DNA of 23,444 bases from DASXRA01 sp036506155 (GTDB lineage: Bacteria; Actinomycetota; Actinomycetes; Mycobacteriales; Jatrophihabitantaceae). Position 1 is the first letter of the stretch. The number at the start of each line of letters is the position of its first letter. Below, one piece after another: positions 7,355-15,598 of this stretch. The stretch covers positions 1 through 23,444 of the forward strand of contig DASXSF010000124.1 in assembly GCA_036506155.1 (NCBI GenBank). The letters run 5' to 3'. The position numbers and the translations under genes were made by a program. Under the pieces are notes generated by a model, which saw only the letters and a program-made list of their open reading frames with translations, had not been told where the DNA came from and searched no databases.

Positions 7355-8002
7355 ATGTCTCTGCTCGGCGATCGAATCGGGGACGACGAGGCCACGCTGC
7401 TCGCGCGGCTGCGGTCGGGTTACGAGGCGGCGTTCCGTCAGGTCATCGACGAGTGGTCGCCGGTGATGCTCCGGGTGGCTCGCGGCTACGTGTCCAGCCG
7501 GCAGTCGGCAGAGGACGTCGTCCAGGATGCGTGGCTCGGCGTCATCCGTGGGCTGGCCGGCTTCGAGGGGCGGTCCTCCCTGCGCAGCTGGGCCTTCTCG
7601 ATCCTCATCAACCGGGCGAAGACTCGCGGAGTGCGCGAGTCGCGCGTAGTCGCGTCCGCGACGCTCACCCAGGCCGAGGCTGACACGCCCACCGTCGACC
7701 CGGCCCGGTTCCAGGGCCCGGACGGCAGGTACCCCGGTGGCTGGACGTCCGCCGGGGCACCGCGTCCCTGGGACGAGCCAGAGGACAAGACGCTGCGCCA
7801 CGAGATCGTCGACCTGGTCGGCCGCGCGCTCGACCAGCTACCGGAACGCCAACGTCTGGTCGTGACTATGCGCGACGTGCAGGGGCTCAGCGCCGACGAA
7901 GCCTGCTCCGTACTAGGCCTGACACCGCAGAACCAGCGCGTGCTGCTGCACCGCGGCCGCGCCGCCCTCCGTGCCGTGCTGGAGGACTACTACCGTGGCT
8001 GA
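7355..8002 (+). CDS. ECF-type RNA polymerase sigma factor
   Basis: 215 residues. The sigma-70 region 2 is at about residues 20-90 (SAEDVVQDAWLGVIRGL, FEGRSSLRSWAFSILINRAK). A linker follows with GRYPGGWTSAGAPRPWDEPEDK, then region 4 at about 155-210 (LPERQRLVVTMRDVQGLSADEACSVLGLT, NQRVLLHRGRAALRAVLEDYY). It would direct RNA polymerase to a small set of promoters. ATG 7355 is preceded by a GGGGGGA ribosome binding site; the ORF stays open upstream to 7274 but that part is not conserved-looking. Sigma factors of this linker type are usually followed by a zf-HC2 anti-sigma gene. Here the next gene, overlapping by 8 bases, is a dehydrogenase, while two zf-HC2 genes lie about 1.1-1.5 kb upstream. 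Confidence 0.92.
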   Translation: MSLLGDRIGDDEATLLARLRSGYEAAFRQVIDEWSPVMLRVARGYVSSRQSAEDVVQDAWLGVIRGLAGFEGRSSLRSWAFSILINRAKTRGVRESRVVASATLTQAEADTPTVDPARFQGPDGRYPGGWTSAGAPRPWDEPEDKTLRHEIVDLVGRALDQLPERQRLVVTMRDVQGLSADEACSVLGLTPQNQRVLLHRGRAALRAVLEDYYRG

Positions 8003-8732
8003 TCTCGACAGGCAGGTCGCCCTGATCACGGGCGCCGCGTCCGGCATCGGCCGCGCGAGCTCTTTGGCTTTCGCCGCAGCCGGCGCCTTGGTGGCCGTGC
8101 TGGACATCGACAAGGACGGGCTCGAACAGACAGCCGCGCAGGTGGCCGCCGCCGGTGGCGACGCAGAGGTCATCGTCGCAGACGTCACGGACATCGACGC
8201 GATGCAGGCGGCGGTCGAGCGGACCGTCGCGCGCTTCGGCCGACTTGACGCCGCGCACAACAATGCCGGTGTGCCCGGCCCGTATCTGCCACTTGACCAG
8301 TACCGGCCGGAGGATTTCCTCCGTGTCCTCCAGGTGGACCTGTTCGGCGTCTGGCACTGCATGCGTGCCGAGATCAGGCAGATGCGGGCGCAGGGATCGG
8401 GCGCGATCGTCAATACGTCGTCGATGCTCGGAGCCGCCGCTATGCCGGACAACGGCCCATACGTGGCGGCGAAACACGCCGTGAACGGGCTGACCCGCAC
8501 CGCTGCCCTCGAACTCGCCGGAGCCGGCATTCGGGTGAACGCGCTCGCACCCGGCGTGACCCGCACCGGCATGACGTCGAGCGTGAGCGACGACCTGCTG
8601 CATGCCGTTCCGATGAAGCGCATCGCCGAGCCGGACGAGATCGCGTCGGCCGCCGTGTGGTTGTGCTCGTCGCAGGCGTCCTATGTCACCGGCACGGTGC
8701 TGGTGGCCGACGGGGGGTGGTTGGCCGGATGA
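7995..8732 (+). CDS. Short-chain dehydrogenase/reductase (classical SDR)
   Basis: 245 residues with all classical SDR signatures: cofactor motif TGAASGIGR (residues 12-20), the NNAG motif near residues 88-92, Ser143, and the catalytic Tyr156/Lys160 pair in YVAAK. After the glycine motif, the acidic LDID turn favours NAD(H) over NADP(H). C-terminal NALAPGVTRTGM and VTGTVLVADGGW are also standard. It oxidises or reduces an unknown alcohol/ketone in the cytoplasm. The GTG start at 7995 overlaps the end of the ECF sigma gene, with GGAGG at 7981-7985 correctly spaced inside that gene. Its stop overlaps the ATG of the permease (ATGA), giving a coupled three-gene unit. Confidence 0.93.
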   Translation: MADLDRQVALITGAASGIGRASSLAFAAAGALVAVLDIDKDGLEQTAAQVAAAGGDAEVIVADVTDIDAMQAAVERTVARFGRLDAAHNNAGVPGPYLPLDQYRPEDFLRVLQVDLFGVWHCMRAEIRQMRAQGSGAIVNTSSMLGAAAMPDNGPYVAAKHAVNGLTRTAALELAGAGIRVNALAPGVTRTGMTSSVSDDLLHAVPMKRIAEPDEIASAAVWLCSSQASYVTGTVLVADGGWLAG

Positions 8733-10204
8733 CCGCCAAGACGATCGACGACCAGCCCGCTACGGCCGCGACGCCGTCCTTGCGGCGCGAACTGAGATTC
8801 CCCGAAACGGCGGCGCTGTCGATCGGCGTCATGGCGCCGACCCTGGCGATGTCGGTGACCGGCATCGCGGCGGCAACCGAGCTGGGGCGTGCCGCCCCGC
8901 TTGCTTTCGTGTTCGCCGGCCTCGGGGTCGGCCTGGTGGCGTACGGGTTCGTGCGCCTTGCGGCCGAGTTCAGCCACGCCGGCTCGGTGTACGCCTTCGT
9001 CGGCAATGCGCTATCGCCACGGGTGGGATTTGTCGCCGGCTGGATCCTGCTCGGCACCTACCTGGTGTTCCCGCCGGTGTCGATCATGGGCATCGCGACG
9101 TTCGGACGGGCGTTCCTGCACTCGACCGGCCTCGCCGATGACGCGGACTGGTTCCCGATCGCGCTCGCCGGATGGGCGGCGATCTGGCTGCTCGCAGCGC
9201 TGGGGATCCGCCCCACGACGCGATTCCTGCTTGTGTTCGAAATCGTCTCCGTGCTGCTGATCCTCGTACTCGTCGTAGCGATCTACGTGCGACTGGCCGC
9301 AGGTACCCGTAGCGCGACGGGCGGCGGCGGGCTGTCGGGCGAGGTGTTCACCCTGCCGCCCGGCGTTGGCGTCAGCACGCTCGCGCTCGCGGCGACTTCA
9401 GGGTTCCTCGCGTTCGCCGGCTTCGAGTCGGCGGCCTCGCTCGGCGAAGAGTCGCTCGCACCACGCCGGGCCATCCCGCGCGCGATTGTCACGTCGGTGG
9501 TGTTCGGGGCCGTGTTCTACGTGGCGTGCATGGTGGCGCAGTCGCTCGGTTTCGGGACGGACGCGGCCGGTGTGGCTGCGTTCCGCGGGTCCGAGGCTCC
9601 GCTGGGCGACCTTGCGGACCATTACGTGGGCAGCACGCTCGCGACCCTCCTGGACGCGGGGGCGGTGCTCAGCGCGGTCGGGGCGGGTCTCGGCGGCGTG
9701 ATCGTCGCGGCCCGGATGATGTTCGCCTTCGGCCGCGACGGGCTGGCCGACCGGCGTCTCGGCGACGTCACGCCGCGCACGCGGGCGCTCGCCCTGGAAA
9801 TGGTGATCAGCCTCGTGCTGCTGGTCAGCTTCCGTCTGGCCGGCACGCCCGCGCTGAACGTCTTCTTCTACCTCGCCACCCTCGGCGTGCTCTGCCTGCT
9901 CGTCATGTACGTACTGACGAACCTCGCCGCGGCCTGGCATCTATCCCGCCGGTCATGGCACGAGGTCGTGCTGCCCCTCACCGGGACGGCCGTCGCGGGG
10001 TTCGTGCTGTACCACAACATCTGGCCGGTGCCGGCCCCGCCGTACCGGTACTTCCCGTACGCCGTCGCCGGGTGGATCATCCTCGGGCTCGCGATCACGA
10101 TTGCGGTACCAGGGTTCGTAGCGCGGGTGAGCTGCGGACTCGCGCTCAGAGCAGACTCAACGCCCGGGCCCGGGATACCGCCGCCTCTCGAGACTCCACG
10201 TTGA
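8729..10204 (+). CDS. APC-family amino acid/polyamine permease
   Basis: 491 residues with about 12 transmembrane segments. The N-terminal part LSIGVMAPTLAMSVTG, then SHAGSVYAFVG and FVAGWILLG, and the middle FAGFESAASLGEES are diagnostic of the amino acid-polyamine-organocation (APC) superfamily. It likely imports or exchanges an amino acid or amine; the substrate cannot be read from sequence. ATG 8729 overlaps the SDR stop, which fixes the start. Coupling to an SDR suggests uptake and oxidation of one compound. The last 20 codons (after LALRADS) overlap by 59 bases the 3' end of the convergent LuxR gene, so the C-terminal tail is unusual and may come from loss of an earlier stop. Confidence 0.9.
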   Translation: MTAKTIDDQPATAATPSLRRELRFPETAALSIGVMAPTLAMSVTGIAAATELGRAAPLAFVFAGLGVGLVAYGFVRLAAEFSHAGSVYAFVGNALSPRVGFVAGWILLGTYLVFPPVSIMGIATFGRAFLHSTGLADDADWFPIALAGWAAIWLLAALGIRPTTRFLLVFEIVSVLLILVLVVAIYVRLAAGTRSATGGGGLSGEVFTLPPGVGVSTLALAATSGFLAFAGFESAASLGEESLAPRRAIPRAIVTSVVFGAVFYVACMVAQSLGFGTDAAGVAAFRGSEAPLGDLADHYVGSTLATLLDAGAVLSAVGAGLGGVIVAARMMFAFGRDGLADRRLGDVTPRTRALALEMVISLVLLVSFRLAGTPALNVFFYLATLGVLCLLVMYVLTNLAAAWHLSRRSWHEVVLPLTGTAVAGFVLYHNIWPVPAPPYRYFPYAVAGWIILGLAITIAVPGFVARVSCGLALRADSTPGPGIPPPLETPR

Positions 10205-12335
10205 GCTTGCGGTAGATGGCCCGCAGGTGCGTCTTGAGCGTATTCGGCGTGACGAACAGCGACTGAGCCAGCTCGCGCTGCGACAGCGGTCCTGGCAGCA
10301 ACCGGAGGATGTCGAGTTCGCGCTCAGTCAACAGGACGGCGCCTGCGGTCACGGGCGCGGCCGTGTGCGCGCGTTGCTCGGCGTTCAGCCAGCCGAGCAC
10401 GGCCGGGCCCGGGTCCGCGCATTGCGCCAGCACCGCGCGCGCCTCGGCCAGCAGGTCGGCGGACGAATCGCCCAGACCGCGCGTGATTGCGGCTGCGGTC
10501 AGCAGAGCAGCCGCCACCTCGATGCGGCCCGCTCCGCGCTGGGCGAGATCCACCGCGCTCGTCGCCGAGGCCCTTGCGCCGTCCCACATAGCCTTCGTCG
10601 CCTGCAGCCGCGCCCGCGCCAGGGCGGGGAACATCGCGACGAAGTGAGCGTCGCTCACTGTCGATGCGACCTCGACCTCGGCGTCAGCCAGTACCGACTC
10701 CGCGGCCGCGAGATCGGCCTTCTCGACGGCCACCAGGGCGACGCAACCCTGCGCGTAGATGTGTGCGAGCCGGTTCTCGTTCTTCAGGGCACGCTCCGCC
10801 GCGACCCGGAGCAGCACGTCCGCGTGATCGATGTCGCCGGACCAGAGCGCGGTGACGCCTGCCAGCAGGCTGTGCACGGTCGACACGAACGGCTCGCCGG
10901 AGGCAGGCTCTCCCGCGGCGAGCATCCGCCCCGCCGCGGAGATGTCTCCGATCTTGTAGGTCAGCAGCGTGCGGAGAACCCGCAGGTGGGCGTCGTCGAG
11001 GGCCCGCTGCTCGGCGGCCGCGAGGGCGGACTCGGCGTCGTCGAGGCGGCCGGCATCGAGGGCCATCCAGACCTGCGCCCGCGACAGTTGCACGTTGCCT
11101 GCGATGCGCTCGGCGGGCAGGGCGTCCAGCCAGCGCCGGACAGTCTGCAGGTGGCCCGCGTTGAACTCGCGCAGCCAGCCGTCCGCGATCATCCGCCCGG
11201 CCAGGTCGGCATCCTTCGACTCGATGGCGTGGTCGACGGCCTCGCCCGTGTCGCCTACCTCCGCATACCAGCCTGCGGCGCGCCGGTGCAGCTCGGCCCC
11301 GGCCGAGGGGGCGACCCGGGCGAGCTCGTGCAGCAGAATGCCGCGGAAGAGCTGGTGATACCGGAACCAGACCTGCTCGTCGTCAAGGGGCGTCAGGAAC
11401 AGGTTCGCGCGGTAGATCTCGTCGAGCAAGGCCGCGCTGTCGGCGCGTCCGGTCACCGCGTCGGCCAGCGGGGCGCACATGCGATTCAGCATCGAGGTTT
11501 GCAGCACGAATTCGCGCAGCGTCTCCCTCAGGTGAGCGAGCACCTCCTCGCCGAGGTAGTCGACAAGGTGCCGGTCCGCGCCGGTGAACCGGCTGATGAA
11601 TTCGGATCGGTCGGTGCGCTCAGCGAGACCGATCGCCGCAAGTTGCAGACCGGCCGCCCAGCCCTCGGTGCGGATCACGAGGCGCTCGACGTCCGCCGAG
11701 TCCAGAGCTGCGCCCAGCGCCTGGGCCAGCAATTGCGCCGCCTCGCCGGCGGTGAAACGCAGGTGGTCGGCGCGGATTTCGACCAGATCACCATGGAGGC
11801 GCAGACGGCTCAGCGCCAGCGGGGGATCGGCCCGCGTGCTCATGATCAGATGCAGCGGCGGCGGGCACCGTTCCAGCAGCGTGGCAGTCGACTCGTGCAC
11901 CTGCGGGCCCCCGACAAGATGGAAGTCGTCCAGGACCACGACCACCCGGTCCGGTCGCGCCGCGACGTCGTTGACGAATACCGGCAGTACGTCGCGCACC
12001 ACGTCGCTACCGGCCGCTTCCAGGCGCCGCAGCGCCGAGGCCGCGACGCCGGGCGCCGCCCGGTCGGCTGCAAGCAACAGGTACTGCCAGAACCGGTGCG
12101 CGTCGTCGTCGAACCGATCGAGGGAGACCCACCCGGCGGCCAAGTCGGACTGCCTCAGCCACTCGCTGATCAGCGTGCTCTTGCCCCATCCCGCCGGTGC
12201 GACGACGAGCGTCAGCGGAACGTGCAGGCCGGCCTCCAGCCGCTCGTGCAGCCGGGGCCGGGGCACCGGTTGCTGTCGCGCGCTGGGCACGAACAGCTTG
12301 GTCGCGATCACGACCTCCGCCGGCCCAGCAGTCAC
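10146..12335 (-). CDS. LAL/MalT-type LuxR-family transcriptional regulator
   Basis: 729 residues. The N-terminal IATKLFVP and PVPRPRL motif typical of MalT-like STAND ATPases is followed by Walker A (APAGWGKST, residues 46-54) and a Walker B-like VVVLDDFH, then TPR-like helical repeats. A C-terminal LuxR helix-turn-helix (about 665-729) reads LTERELDILRLLPGPLSQRELAQ, then NTLKTHLRAIYRKLNV. Such proteins bind ATP and an inducer, oligomerise, and activate transcription. I chose GTG 12335 because GGGGAGG lies 9 bases before it on the minus strand and the conserved N-terminus starts right after; an ATG extension to 12404 adds non-conserved residues. It is convergent with and overlaps the permease gene, and divergent from the DUF421 gene. 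Target genes are unknown; neighbours are plausible. Confidence 0.93.
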   Translation of the reverse strand: MTAGPAEVVIATKLFVPSARQQPVPRPRLHERLEAGLHVPLTLVVAPAGWGKSTLISEWLRQSDLAAGWVSLDRFDDDAHRFWQYLLLAADRAAPGVAASALRRLEAAGSDVVRDVLPVFVNDVAARPDRVVVVLDDFHLVGGPQVHESTATLLERCPPPLHLIMSTRADPPLALSRLRLHGDLVEIRADHLRFTAGEAAQLLAQALGAALDSADVERLVIRTEGWAAGLQLAAIGLAERTDRSEFISRFTGADRHLVDYLGEEVLAHLRETLREFVLQTSMLNRMCAPLADAVTGRADSAALLDEIYRANLFLTPLDDEQVWFRYHQLFRGILLHELARVAPSAGAELHRRAAGWYAEVGDTGEAVDHAIESKDADLAGRMIADGWLREFNAGHLQTVRRWLDALPAERIAGNVQLSRAQVWMALDAGRLDDAESALAAAEQRALDDAHLRVLRTLLTYKIGDISAAGRMLAAGEPASGEPFVSTVHSLLAGVTALWSGDIDHADVLLRVAAERALKNENRLAHIYAQGCVALVAVEKADLAAAESVLADAEVEVASTVSDAHFVAMFPALARARLQATKAMWDGARASATSAVDLAQRGAGRIEVAAALLTAAAITRGLGDSSADLLAEARAVLAQCADPGPAVLGWLNAEQRAHTAAPVTAGAVLLTERELDILRLLPGPLSQRELAQSLFVTPNTLKTHLRAIYRKLNVESREAAVSRARALSLL

Positions 12336-12430
12336 TCGTGCGCACCTCCCCGCGCAGATGCCAGGACTGTAACGCCGCGACGCTGCGGTGGGACGTACCC
12401 GCATGATTACGGAGACGAGGCTAGCCGCGA

Positions 12431-13006
12431 ATGTCTGACCTGTGGACGATCGGAATCTCGTTCGGAGACAAGGTCATTCGCACTTGTGTCGTCTACGCGA
12501 GTGTTGCGGCCTTGCTCCGAGTCGCGGGAAAGCGCAACCTCGCGCAACTCAACTCCTTCGACCTCGTCGTGGCGTTGCTGCTGTCGAATGTCGTGCAGAA
12601 CGCGATCATCGGTCCCGACAACAGCCTGCTCGGCGGTCTGCTGGGCGCCGTCGTGCTGCTTGCCGTCAACGCGACGGTCGTCCGGCTTGTGAACCGCTCC
12701 GAACGCGCGGTGCGGCTTTTCGAAGGCAGCGATGTCACGCTGGTCAAGGACGGCCGCTTCATCGATCGCGCCCTGCTCCGCGAGGGACTGCGCCGCGCCG
12801 ACGTCGAGGCCGCCCTGCGGGCACAGAACGCCGACGGCGCATCCGATGTCGCCGAGGCGTCACTCAGCCCCGGCGGCAGTATCGTCGTCTGGCTCAAACC
12901 GGATCGGATGGCCGCGACCAAAGGCGATCTCGTAGCTCTCGGCCGGCGCCTCGCCGTCATCGAACACACCCTCACGGCGGAGGCGCGCCAGTCACGAACC
13001 GGCTAG
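12431..13006 (+). CDS. DUF421/YetF-like membrane protein
   Basis: 191 residues. Three hydrophobic segments at about 16-32, 42-62 and 65-84 carry the DUF421 hallmark LLRVAGKRNLAQLNSFDLVVALLLSNVVQNAI (residues about 28-60). A cytoplasmic YetF-type domain follows (about 95-180) with LVKDGRFIDRALLREGLRRADVEAALR. Members are widespread, often in sporulating or stress-exposed bacteria; the molecular role is not established. The protein is of typical domain size though slightly short. The start ATG 12431 follows a weak GAGGC; the region between it and the divergent regulator (12336-12430) should hold both promoters, but I see no clear boxes. Confidence 0.88.
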   Translation: MSDLWTIGISFGDKVIRTCVVYASVAALLRVAGKRNLAQLNSFDLVVALLLSNVVQNAIIGPDNSLLGGLLGAVVLLAVNATVVRLVNRSERAVRLFEGSDVTLVKDGRFIDRALLREGLRRADVEAALRAQNADGASDVAEASLSPGGSIVVWLKPDRMAATKGDLVALGRRLAVIEHTLTAEARQSRTG

Positions 13007-13754
13007 AGCCGATCTCCGCACCAGCGACGATGCGCGCCTTGGGCGCTGGCAGCTATCGCGGCGTACCGCACCACGGACGTAGCTGGCACGTACCGTTGAA
13101 GCGCCGGACTCCTAACGGCGGACGGTCGGCGTGTCGCGGTCTGTTAAGCGGTCCCAGCAGCTGGGCCTCATGCCCCGGCTGAATCACCTGCTCGCCGGAC
13201 GAGCCGACGTCAAGGGCGAGCAGCACGCGACCCGCGACCAAACCGCCGCCGCGACCAGAGGGACGACCGGCTCGTCCACCCTTTCGTCGACGCGTGGACC
13301 CCATCGCGGTCGCGGGCAGGCGCCAAGCATGTGCTGCCGGGTTCTACGCATACGAGGATTGCGCGGTCTGCGGCGCGCCCTCGCCGCAGCAGCTTCGCTC
13401 CGCGCGCGCAGGAGCTCGACGGTGAACGACGATGGCACCCATATCGAGGAGCGTCAGTGCGCTGTCGTCGCGCGGCGGGGAAGCGGCCAAGTCGCCGGCC
13501 CGGACCACGCCGACTGGGGACTCATCGAACCCGCTGGGCAACGACAGCGGCACGGATCGGCTGCGCTAAATGGACGCGCCACGCACGTGCTGAGCTCGCC
13601 ACTCTGCCGCACGCGGCCGAACGCGGCGGGCCGGCAGGAGCTCGCGTCGGCGTGGCAACCGGCACTGCCACCGAGACGCTCGTATTTGACCGCCGCCGGT
13701 TCGGACCAGCCCCAGGTGCTCAGTCATAAGCGAGCAGTCTGCCCGTCGGGCAGA
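13007..13754. other. About 750 bases without a recognisable gene
   Basis: All six frames were read. Several frames stay open, which is common in GC-rich DNA, but none shows a recognisable domain, ribosome binding site or convincing start. The frame of the downstream epimerase is open back to 13131, yet the Rossmann motif that should lie at the N-terminus starts only after 13755, so the extension is not coding. It may hold the promoter of the glycan/Mo cassette or decayed sequence. The only clear structure is the hairpin at 13739-13753. Confidence 0.5.
13739..13753 (+). promoter_or_regulatory. Hairpin abutting the epimerase start codon
   Basis: CTGCCC-GTC-GGGCAG forms a 6-base perfect stem with a 3-base loop, ending one base before ATG 13755. 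No purine-rich ribosome binding site is visible besides the GGGCAGA in its 3' arm. As RNA it would hide the initiation region; as DNA it is a small operator-like palindrome. A leaderless transcript starting at or near the ATG is another reading. Confidence 0.4.
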
Positions 13755-14750
13755 ATGCGGCGGGTGCGCGTTCTCGTGACCGGAGGCCATGGCTTTATCG
13801 GGCGGCAGGTCGTGGCCCAGTTGCTCGTGGCCGGTTACGTGGTACGGGTGCTCGATCTGGTGCATGGGAACGGGTCGGACGATCAGGTCCGGGGCGACGT
13901 CCGCGACGCCGCAGTGGTGGATGCGGCATTGGTTGGCGTCGACGCCGTGTGCCACCTCGCCGCGAAGGTCGGTCTGGGCGTGGACGTGCAGGATCTGCCG
14001 GACTATGCGTCCGTGAACGACTACGGCACTGCTGTTTTGCTGGCGGGGATGGCTCGCGCAGGGGTCGACCGTCTGGTGCTCGCAAGCTCGATGGTCGTGT
14101 ACGGCGAAGGCATCGGCTCATGCTCGACGCACGGCCTGGTGCGGCCGGCTGCTCGTCGTGAGGCGGACCTAGCCGCGGGGCGGTTCGAGCCGCCGTGCCC
14201 GGCGTGCGGCCGAGCGCTGCGGCCGGCGCTGGTCGAGGAGGACACCCCGTTCGATCCGCGCAACGCTTACGCGGCGAGCAAGGTGGCTCAGGAGCACCTG
14301 GCCGCTTCGTGGGCGCGGGCAACGGGAGCGACGGTGACGGCCCTGCGGTACCACAACGTTTATGGGCCGGGCCTGCCGCGCGATACGCCTTACGCCGGCG
14401 TGGCTGCGATCTTCCGTTCGGCGCTGGCCGCGGGCCGACCGCCGCAGGTGTTCGAGGACGGCCGGCAGCGCCGCGACTTCGTGCACGTGCGGGACGTGGC
14501 CGCCGCGACCGTCGCGTCCGTGTGCCGCGTCGGCGGAACGCGGGCCTACAACGTGGGTTCGGGGACACCTCGCACGGTTGGCGAGATGGCCGAGGCGCTG
14601 AGCCGGGCGCTGGCTGGTCCGGCGCCGGTGGTCACTGGACAGTACCGGCTGGGCGACGTTCGGCACGTCACCGCCGACTCGTCGCGGCTGCGCGCCGAGC
14701 TCGGCTGGATGCCGGCTGTCGATTTCGCGACAGGCATGGCCGAGGTCTAG
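13755..14750 (+). CDS. NAD-dependent epimerase/dehydratase (extended SDR) with zinc-knuckle-like insertion
   Basis: 331 residues. The NAD-binding VLVTGGHGFIG is at residues 6-16 and acidic Asp in VRVLDL follows strand 2. The catalytic YxxxK is Tyr172/Lys176 (NAYAASK), with LRYHNVYGPG, DFVHVRDVA and YNVGSG further on. These are standard nucleotide-sugar epimerase/dehydratase motifs. Between VVYGEG and the YxxxK motif lies an insertion with Cys123-x2-His126 and Cys148-x2-Cys151, a likely zinc site. The enzyme probably changes a nucleotide-linked sugar in the cytoplasm. It heads the glycosyltransferase/molybdoenzyme cassette but is separated from the next gene by 200 bases. ATG 13755 is chosen because the first beta strand starts five residues later; GTG 13764 is also possible. 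Confidence 0.9.
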   Translation: MRRVRVLVTGGHGFIGRQVVAQLLVAGYVVRVLDLVHGNGSDDQVRGDVRDAAVVDAALVGVDAVCHLAAKVGLGVDVQDLPDYASVNDYGTAVLLAGMARAGVDRLVLASSMVVYGEGIGSCSTHGLVRPAARREADLAAGRFEPPCPACGRALRPALVEEDTPFDPRNAYAASKVAQEHLAASWARATGATVTALRYHNVYGPGLPRDTPYAGVAAIFRSALAAGRPPQVFEDGRQRRDFVHVRDVAAATVASVCRVGGTRAYNVGSGTPRTVGEMAEALSRALAGPAPVVTGQYRLGDVRHVTADSSRLRAELGWMPAVDFATGMAEV

Positions 14751-14950
14751 GAGATTGGCGAGGCCTACGACGTCGCCGCAGGTCTGCCATGTCGCAACTC
14801 TTGGCCGCTGAGGTAGTCCACTGTTCTGCTGCGTGACGCTCAGGCACGCATGTGCTGCGTTCTTGTTGTTGCCTGTGCGTAGTGGGCCGGGAGCGCGGTT
14901 TTCATTGCTTCGTAAGGGATCTGATGACGCTGAGCCCATAGCGTGCTGTT

Positions 14951-15598
14951 GTGTTCGAGATCGTGCTGCCCTGTCTGGACGAGGCGGCTGCGCTGCCGTG
15001 GGTGCTGGCCCGCATCCCGGCTTGCGCGCGGGCCATCGTCGTCGACAACGGCTCGACCGATGGTTCGGGCCGGTTGGCCGCTGAGCTGGGCGCGAGGGTC
15101 GTGCGATGCGCGCAGCGTGGCTACGGGGCAGCCTGCCAGGCCGGTCTGCTCGCCGCGCGGGCCGATGTGGTGGCCTTCTGCGACTGTGACTGCTCCATCG
15201 ATCCGGCGGAGCTGCCCCGGCTTGCGGAACCGGTGCTCGCCGGGCTGGCTGACCTGGTGGTGGGTCGGCGCCGCCCGGCCCGGCGCGGGTGCTGGCCGGT
15301 GCACGCTCGGCTCGCCAATCGTGTGTTGGCCGGTGTGGTGCGCCGCCGTACCGGCGTCGGACTGCTCGACCTCGGGCCGGTGCGGGTTGCGCGGCGCGAG
15401 GCACTGCTCGCGCTGGACGTGCGCGACCGCCGCAGCGGCTACCCGTTGGAGACCGTGCTGCGGGCGGCGGGCGCGGGCTGGCGGATCACGCAACGCGACC
15501 TCGCGTATCTGCCCCGGTCGGGCCGCTCGAAGGTGACCGGCACCGTTGGGGGAACGGTGCGCGCGGTTAAGGACATGCGGGCGGTGCTCGCCGGGTGA
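14951..15598 (+). CDS. Family 2 glycosyltransferase (dolichyl/polyprenyl-phosphate sugar synthase-like)
   Basis: 215 residues with a GT-A fold: EIVLPCLDEAAALP at the N-terminus, VVDNGSTDGSG (residues 30-40), GYGAACQAGL, and an acidic DCDCSID (78-84) that includes the DxD metal/nucleotide site. The family moves a sugar from a nucleotide donor, often onto a polyprenyl phosphate at the membrane face, to supply lipid-linked donors for GT-C enzymes such as the GT87 protein downstream. There is no membrane segment. GTG 14951 is the first start after an in-frame TAG at 14939, so the start is well bounded. The stop overlaps the GTG of the next gene. Confidence 0.9.
   Translation: MFEIVLPCLDEAAALPWVLARIPACARAIVVDNGSTDGSGRLAAELGARVVRCAQRGYGAACQAGLLAARADVVAFCDCDCSIDPAELPRLAEPVLAGLADLVVGRRRPARRGCWPVHARLANRVLAGVVRRRTGVGLLDLGPVRVARREALLALDVRDRRSGYPLETVLRAAGAGWRITQRDLAYLPRSGRSKVTGTVGGTVRAVKDMRAVLAG

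Noticed and set aside
10163..10174. CCCGGGCCCGGG palindrome as a bidirectional terminator
   Set aside because: It lies inside both coding regions, has no loop and no T run; such GC palindromes are expected in this composition.
10227..12692. Very long plus-strand open frame (821 codons)
   Set aside because: It is antisense to the LuxR regulator; its translation is Arg/Gln/His-rich without domains, while the minus strand has clear Walker and helix-turn-helix motifs.
13131..13754. Open 208-codon extension in frame with the epimerase
   Set aside because: The NAD-binding motif belongs at the protein start and begins only after 13755; the extension has no domain-like sequence and GC-rich DNA gives such open frames by chance.
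14751..14950. Possible minus-strand gene fragment (frame reading LWAQRHQIPYEAMKTALP) before the GT2 gene
   Set aside because: It looks mildly protein-like but matches no family I know, has no start or ribosome binding site, and runs into the shadow of the GT2 gene.
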